In this document: positions 7,575-9,777 of the stretch, piece by piece | Numbering within the stretch: the stretch's first letter is position 1 | How the letters are laid out: each line of letters opens with the position of its first letter | NCBI GenBank assembly: GCA_038318455.1 | Contig: JBBQCF010000034.1 | Coordinates: 1-9,777 of the forward strand | Reading direction: 5' to 3' | Source of the DNA: UBA12068 sp038318455 | GTDB taxonomy: Bacteria > Patescibacteriota > Minisyncoccia > Moranbacterales > GWC2-37-73 | Length of the DNA: 9,777 bases | Made by a program: the position numbers and the translations under genes | Notes under the pieces: generated by a model | What the model was told of the DNA's origin: nothing | The model's input: the letters and a program-made list of their open reading frames with translations, nothing else | Database searches by the model: none

Positions 7575-7955
7575 TCAATTATCCGGGAGTATTTCCTCCG
7601 TATAATACCATCCTTCACCCTGACATTTCTTATCAAGATCAAGGCTTTCATTTAATACATGAAATGCAGCAGCAATCTTCTTTTCATGTTTTTTCCCACA
7701 ATCTCTACAGGGGAAAAACTTATACACTCGCTTAATTTTACCACTACCCTTTTTGACAGTGTTTTTACCAACATACTTATCATAAATGTTACTGTGTTCT
7801 TGACTCCCACTACCTCCACACCCGGCACACCCTTGTTTATGATTATGATGTTCATCGCTTACATGATACTCTCCACCCCCTCCACAAACCGGGCAAGTCT
7901 CCTTAAAAATCTGAGATGAATCCTCATAACGTAATTCAATATTTATTACAGACAT
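7575..7955 (-). CDS. Stand-alone DnaJ-type zinc-finger protein (CxxCxGxG repeats), 126 aa
   Basis: Seven Cys are visible. Two canonical repeats CPVCGGGG (21-28) and CAGCGGSG (43-50) are followed by CRDCGKKH (83-90) and a half repeat CQGEGW (111-116), in which the first Cys of the pair is Asp108. A His cluster (EHHNH, 35-39) lies between repeats 1 and 2. In DnaJ four CxxCxGxG repeats bind two zinc ions and hold unfolded clients; here the J domain, Gly/Phe linker and C-terminal client domains are all absent, so Hsp70 partnering is not supported. Small proteins of this type can act in redox, RNA or protein binding. The ATG at 7955 is preceded by GGGGAGG at 7 nt. No hydrophobic segment is present, so it is likely cytoplasmic. 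The zinc-binding call is firm; the role is unknown. Confidence 0.75.
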   Translation of the reverse strand: MSVINIELRYEDSSQIFKETCPVCGGGGEYHVSDEHHNHKQGCAGCGGSGSQEHSNIYDKYVGKNTVKKGSGKIKRVYKFFPCRDCGKKHEKKIAAAFHVLNESLDLDKKCQGEGWYYTEEILPDN

Positions 7956-7962
7956 TGCGCCA

Positions 7963-7969
7963 CCTCCCC
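7963..7969 (-). promoter_or_regulatory. Shine-Dalgarno site of the zinc-finger gene
   Basis: The minus strand reads GGGGAGG, 7 nt before the ATG at 7953-7955. Confidence 0.75.
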
Positions 7970-8054
7970 TTTATTTATTTTTAAAAAAATATTCACAACA
8001 TTTTATCTGTAATTACTTTCTTATTTTATCTCAAGAATGTTAGCAATGTGTTTT

Positions 8055-8060
8055 ATTATA
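8055..8060 (-). promoter_or_regulatory. Candidate -10 box upstream of the zinc-finger gene
   Basis: The minus strand reads TATAAT about 100 nt before the ATG of the zinc-finger gene. No good -35 box is found at 16-18 nt spacing, so this is a weak call in AT-rich DNA. Confidence 0.3.
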
Positions 8061-8170
8061 AACATCAAATAGTCTTGAAATTCACAATATTCCTCTCTTT
8101 TTATTCACTATTAAATTTTAAAATTACTCTAATAAAATATGACTACTTTTTTATACTTCATTAATACTAT

Positions 8171-8199
8171 AGTCTATTCTTTATATGTAATATTGTCAA
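8171..8199 (-). promoter_or_regulatory. Candidate promoter, TTGACA-17-TAGACT
   Basis: On the minus strand a perfect -35 (TTGACA, 8194-8199) and a 4/6 -10 (TAGACT, 8171-8176) are 17 nt apart. It would give the zinc-finger gene a leader of about 200 nt. Confidence 0.4.
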
Positions 8200-8374
8200 T
8201 AATATGCATGTCTAATGCTGCGGCGTCTGATTTGGTTAATTAAATCAGAATCTTAACTAACTTTTCTTTGCTAGTATTTCTCTCGTCAATGGCCCAACAT
8301 TTATTATTTCAAGATAAAATTAAACAAATAACCTGTAAAAATTATACCCAAACCAACAACTTCAGCAAAAATTA

Positions 8375-8412
8375 AAAAAGGATTACTTGAAGTTATTCAA
8401 ATAATCCTTTTT
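8375..8412 (-). terminator. Terminator of the lipoprotein gene
   Basis: Arms 8375-8391 and 8396-8412 pair over 16 of 17 positions (AAAAAGGATTA / TAATCCTTTTT, one C-A mismatch, then TTGAA / TTCAA) around a GTTA loop. It lies 19 nt after the tandem stop codons of the lipoprotein gene. T-runs on both sides allow bidirectional use. Confidence 0.88.
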
Positions 8413-8430
8413 AATATTTCCCAATAATCA

Positions 8431-9117
8431 CTACCTCAAATTAATCATCCTCCATCCGTTAGTATTGCCGCGGATAATCAAGCCATTGACAGCATTTGTG
8501 ATGCTTCCACGAGGGTCAGAAGGATTGATATTGACTTCACGCAAATCAACACCGAGACGAGCTTGCACATCCCCTTCAATCTTGATCATGGCATGAGCAC
8601 GAAATGTTATTCCAGCAGGAATTCCACTTGGAAAAGTTATCAATTGAAAAATATGCGATTGATAACCGAGACCGAGTTTTGACATGTCAACTGATGATGA
8701 CTGATTTCCAGAAAAATATATATTCCTATCAACTTGCCAAACGAAACTATCATTACTCTCGATTATGTTTTTGCAGAAAACATCACTTGCAAGACAGAGT
8801 GCATTGTTCTTGGCTGACCAAAGTCCAAACTCGAAACCTGAATTCGAAATCAAATTAATTCCTGGAAAATCTGAGCGCTCAAGATACATATCATCAACCC
8901 AGACTTTGCCAAGTGGAGAATAAGGAGAATCAACTTCGAACCATAATGCCACAGATTGTTCCCTGCCAGTAGTAACTGGCCGAGCTGCATTACCAGCTGT
9001 TTCAAAATAATTGATATGATAGATGGAACCAGACGAAGCACTTTCATCGGAAGAACCACAAGACGAAAGACTAAAAATTAAAACAAATGCGATTGCCAAG
9101 GAATATAGATTTTTCAT
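8431..9117 (-). CDS. Small lipoprotein with CBM/discoidin-like beta-sandwich sequence
   Basis: The 228-aa product begins with a lipoprotein signal (MKNLYSLAIAFVLIFSLSSC; lipobox LSSC, Cys20) and a Ser-rich linker, so it should be exported and lipid-anchored. Residues 53-80 (SVALWF to KVWVDDMYLE) look like the last strands of a CBM4/9-like beta-sandwich. Residues 87-228 start with NLISNSGFEFGLW, the usual opening of such a domain, and run to GWRMINLR, where the protein stops before a second WVDD strand. Cys108 and Cys115 could form a disulfide. No catalytic motif is seen; ligand binding (sugar or surface) is an inference from the sequence style. AAAGGAG lies 6 nt before the ATG. TAG-TGA tandem stops and a terminator follow at once, so the C-terminal end is natural and the gene is a single-gene unit. 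Confidence 0.7.
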   Translation of the reverse strand: MKNLYSLAIAFVLIFSLSSCGSSDESASSGSIYHINYFETAGNAARPVTTGREQSVALWFEVDSPYSPLGKVWVDDMYLERSDFPGINLISNSGFEFGLWSAKNNALCLASDVFCKNIIESNDSFVWQVDRNIYFSGNQSSSVDMSKLGLGYQSHIFQLITFPSGIPAGITFRAHAMIKIEGDVQARLGVDLREVNINPSDPRGSITNAVNGLIIRGNTNGWRMINLR

Positions 9118-9123
9118 TACGCT

Positions 9124-9130
9124 CTCCTTT
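9124..9130 (-). promoter_or_regulatory. Shine-Dalgarno site of the lipoprotein gene
   Basis: The minus strand reads AAAGGAG, 6 nt before the ATG at 9115-9117. Confidence 0.75.
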
Positions 9131-9151
9131 TGCGTTTAGTTTCTGTGTCAT

Positions 9152-9157
9152 ATTATA
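9152..9157 (-). promoter_or_regulatory. Candidate -10 box of the lipoprotein gene
   Basis: The minus strand reads TATAAT about 35 nt before the ATG. The sequence 17 nt upstream (CTGGAT) is a poor -35, so either an activator is needed or the gene is read from the promoter at 9323-9351. Confidence 0.45.
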
Positions 9158-9250
9158 ACCATAGAACAAACCCAATCCAGCTTTTTAGCGTTCTAGTTTG
9201 CACCAGATACGCTTCACATTGAAGCAATATTTAGTTGTCTTTCTTGAGGG

Positions 9251-9313
9251 CTACCCTATAGAACCACCTCCTTTTTTGCGCTGAGCGCATTGGTTTAAAA
9301 AATCAAAGAACAT
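9251..9313 (-). other. Possible 20-codon leader ORF holding an orphan Shine-Dalgarno sequence
   Basis: An ORF from ATG 9311-9313 to TAG 9251-9253 would encode MFFDFLNQCAQRKKGGGSIG. Its start is only a few nt from the predicted start of transcription at the minus promoter 9323-9351, so it would be nearly leaderless. The KKGGG codons form AAAAAAGGAGGTGG (9264-9277), a near-perfect SD with no start codon at a usable distance after it. A GC-rich 13-bp palindrome (TGCGCTGAGCGCA, 9277-9289 on the plus strand) lies just before. It could be a leader peptide or chance. Confidence 0.25.
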
Positions 9314-9342
9314 TGACTTTTCATTATTCACTTTTTTATAAG
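9313..9342 (+). promoter_or_regulatory. Candidate plus-strand promoter, TTGACT-18-TATAAG
   Basis: The -35 TTGACT (9313-9318, 5/6) and -10 TATAAG (9337-9342, 5/6) are 18 nt apart. The predicted start near 9349 is just before a strong plus-strand terminator hairpin. It overlaps an opposing promoter. Confidence 0.5.
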
Positions 9343-9351
9343 ATATGTCAA
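9323..9351 (-). promoter_or_regulatory. Candidate minus-strand promoter, TTGACA-17-AATAAT
   Basis: On the minus strand TTGACA (9346-9351, 6/6) and AATAAT (9323-9328, 5/6) are 17 nt apart. It points toward the lipoprotein gene, giving a leader of about 200 nt, and shares its DNA with the plus-strand promoter at 9313-9342. Confidence 0.5.
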
Positions 9352-9355
9352 CAAC

Positions 9356-9402
9356 TGCATCACAGAACAGCTTTCCAACGGGAAAGCTGTTTTTGTGTTG
9401 CA
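9356..9402 (+). terminator. Strong plus-strand terminator hairpin, possible short RNA
   Basis: A perfect 11-bp core (AACAGCTTTCC / GGAAAGCTGTT, 9366-9376 and 9381-9391) with an AACG loop is followed by TTTT and G. The pairing continues outward through CACA/TGTG and TGCA/TGCA with two small defects, so the whole hairpin spans about 47 nt. The T-run is on the plus strand only. No plus-strand gene lies upstream; the only plus promoter seen starts near 9349, so the transcript would be about 45-55 nt. Confidence 0.7.
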
Positions 9403-9584
9403 TGGGATTGCAAATAATGCTAGCTAACCTATCAGTAAACAGGAACTATTTTCAAACGTAACAAGCGAAATGGAAATGAATTTCTATTTCCGAGTGAGTG
9501 CAGAAAATATGATAATATTTTTATGAAGAATGATAAAATAATCTACATTCCAGGCCTCTCTGCTACAGTGGCGGATTTAGATAA
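9403..9584. other. Gene-poor stretch with a small hairpin
   Basis: No credible gene is seen. A 10-bp stem with one G-U pair (GAAATGGAAA / TTTCTATTTC, 9467-9490) and a TGAA loop lies here without a T-run. A 21-codon plus-strand ORF from 9523 lacks an SD and is treated as doubtful. Confidence 0.45.
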
Positions 9585-9737
9585 TTAATTATTTTTAACT
9601 CCGATTTTCCATATTCCTTTTTCTCTAAAGGCTGGGATGTTCTGACGGCGTGCAGCATTGAAAATGGATGGCGCTGAATTTTCTTGTTGTTTTGCATATT
9701 CAGAAAGTTTGATAATTTCCTCACCCTTTTTTGTCAA
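9585..9737 (-). CDS. Small excisionase/MerR-like HTH protein, start uncertain
   Basis: Fifty residues are open from a TTG at 9735-9737 to the TAA at 9585-9587. The pattern KLSEYAKQQ, then SAPSIFNAARRQ, then NIPAFREKGIWKI is that of winged HTH_17/excisionase-type DNA-binding proteins, where a helix-turn-helix is followed by a short wing ending in W-(K/R)-I. There is no ATG in the frame, a TAA lies two codons before the TTG, and no SD precedes it; the GGGTGAGG inside the frame would point only to ATT or ATC codons. So either it uses a rare start or its 5' end is broken. Such proteins control excision or transcription, but no integrase is visible in the window. The coding pattern is convincing; the exact start is not. 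Confidence 0.55.
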   Translation of the reverse strand: MTKKGEEIIKLSEYAKQQENSAPSIFNAARRQNIPAFREKGIWKIGVKNN

Positions 9738-9741
9738 TATT

Positions 9742-9777
9742 TAGTGAATTTATGCATATTTAACCCAATATTCACTA
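9742..9777. repeat. Inverted repeat upstream of the small HTH gene
   Basis: TAGTGAAT (9742-9749) and ATTCACTA (9770-9777) form a perfect 8-bp inverted repeat with a 20-nt spacer that contains ATGCAT. Half-sites are 28 nt apart centre to centre, close to three helical turns, and lie just upstream of the HTH gene, as an operator would. The second arm touches the window end and may be longer. Confidence 0.45.

Larger units (their letters stand above)
7970..8374. other. Gene-free AT-rich stretch
   Basis: No ORF with a credible start and SD is seen on either strand. Besides the two candidate promoter elements listed separately, it holds an 8-bp inverted repeat (TCTGATTT / AAATCAGA, 8226-8249) with an 8-nt loop and no T-run. 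No tRNA or known riboswitch pattern is recognisable. Confidence 0.6.

Noticed and set aside
7652..7919. Alternative frames over the zinc-finger gene on both strands
   Set aside because: They lack start signals, and the frame with ordered CxxCxGxG repeats and a strong SD is clearly the real one.
8226..8249. Inverted repeat TCTGATTT/AAATCAGA as a terminator
   Set aside because: There is no T-run on either strand, and its loop is itself a TTAATTAA-type AT palindrome; it is probably just AT-rich sequence.
9264..9277. The plus-strand CCACCTCC sequence as the 3' end of a 16S rRNA fragment
   Set aside because: Only the anti-SD-like core matches; the bases before it do not fit the conserved end of 16S rRNA.
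9158..9584. CRISPR array or tRNA gene in the gene-poor right part
   Set aside because: No direct repeats at regular spacing and no cloverleaf or T-loop pattern were found.

Overview
The window is an AT-rich bacterial chromosome segment in which every convincing gene lies on the minus strand. TGA, TAG and TAA all end plausible genes, so nothing suggests a recoded stop. Strong Shine-Dalgarno (SD) sites precede several genes. A membrane-tethered MEMO-like protein coupled to a CapA-like protein and a large alpha-2-macroglobulin, in an AT-rich genome with small hypothetical genes, would fit Candidate Phyla Radiation (Patescibacteria) bacteria or relatives. That placement is an inference from gene content; there is no marker gene here to settle it.

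Layout, left to right. (1) 1-263: an XRE-type helix-turn-helix (HTH) regulator, cut by the window edge, with a textbook TTGACA-17-TATAAT promoter. (2) 365-7186: one operon, transcribed right to left, with promoter, three overlapping genes and terminator: alpha-2-macroglobulin (1571 aa, intact thioester), a MEMO/AmmeMemoRadiSam-B-like protein, and a CapA-like metallophosphatase-fold protein. (3) 7218-7955: a terminator palindrome, a 56-aa hydrophilic protein, and a 126-aa protein built of DnaJ-type zinc-finger repeats without a J domain. (4) 7956-8374: a gene-free stretch with candidate promoters. (5) 8375-9157: a small lipoprotein with a CBM/discoidin-like beta-sandwich sequence, its terminator and a -10 box. 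(6) 9158-9584: a gene-poor stretch holding two overlapping antiparallel promoters, a strong plus-strand terminator hairpin directly downstream of one of them (possible short RNA), and an orphan SD inside a tiny leader ORF. (7) 9585-9737: a small excisionase/MerR-type HTH protein lacking an ATG start, preceded by an inverted repeat.

The three-gene operon is the core. All three products carry an N-terminal membrane segment followed by a domain predicted to be outside the membrane; the alpha-2-macroglobulin also has a C-terminal membrane segment. Gene overlaps of about 14 and 4 nt imply translational coupling and a joint role at the cell surface, plausibly envelope protection or remodelling. The zinc-finger protein, the 56-aa protein and the lipoprotein show no evident functional link to it.
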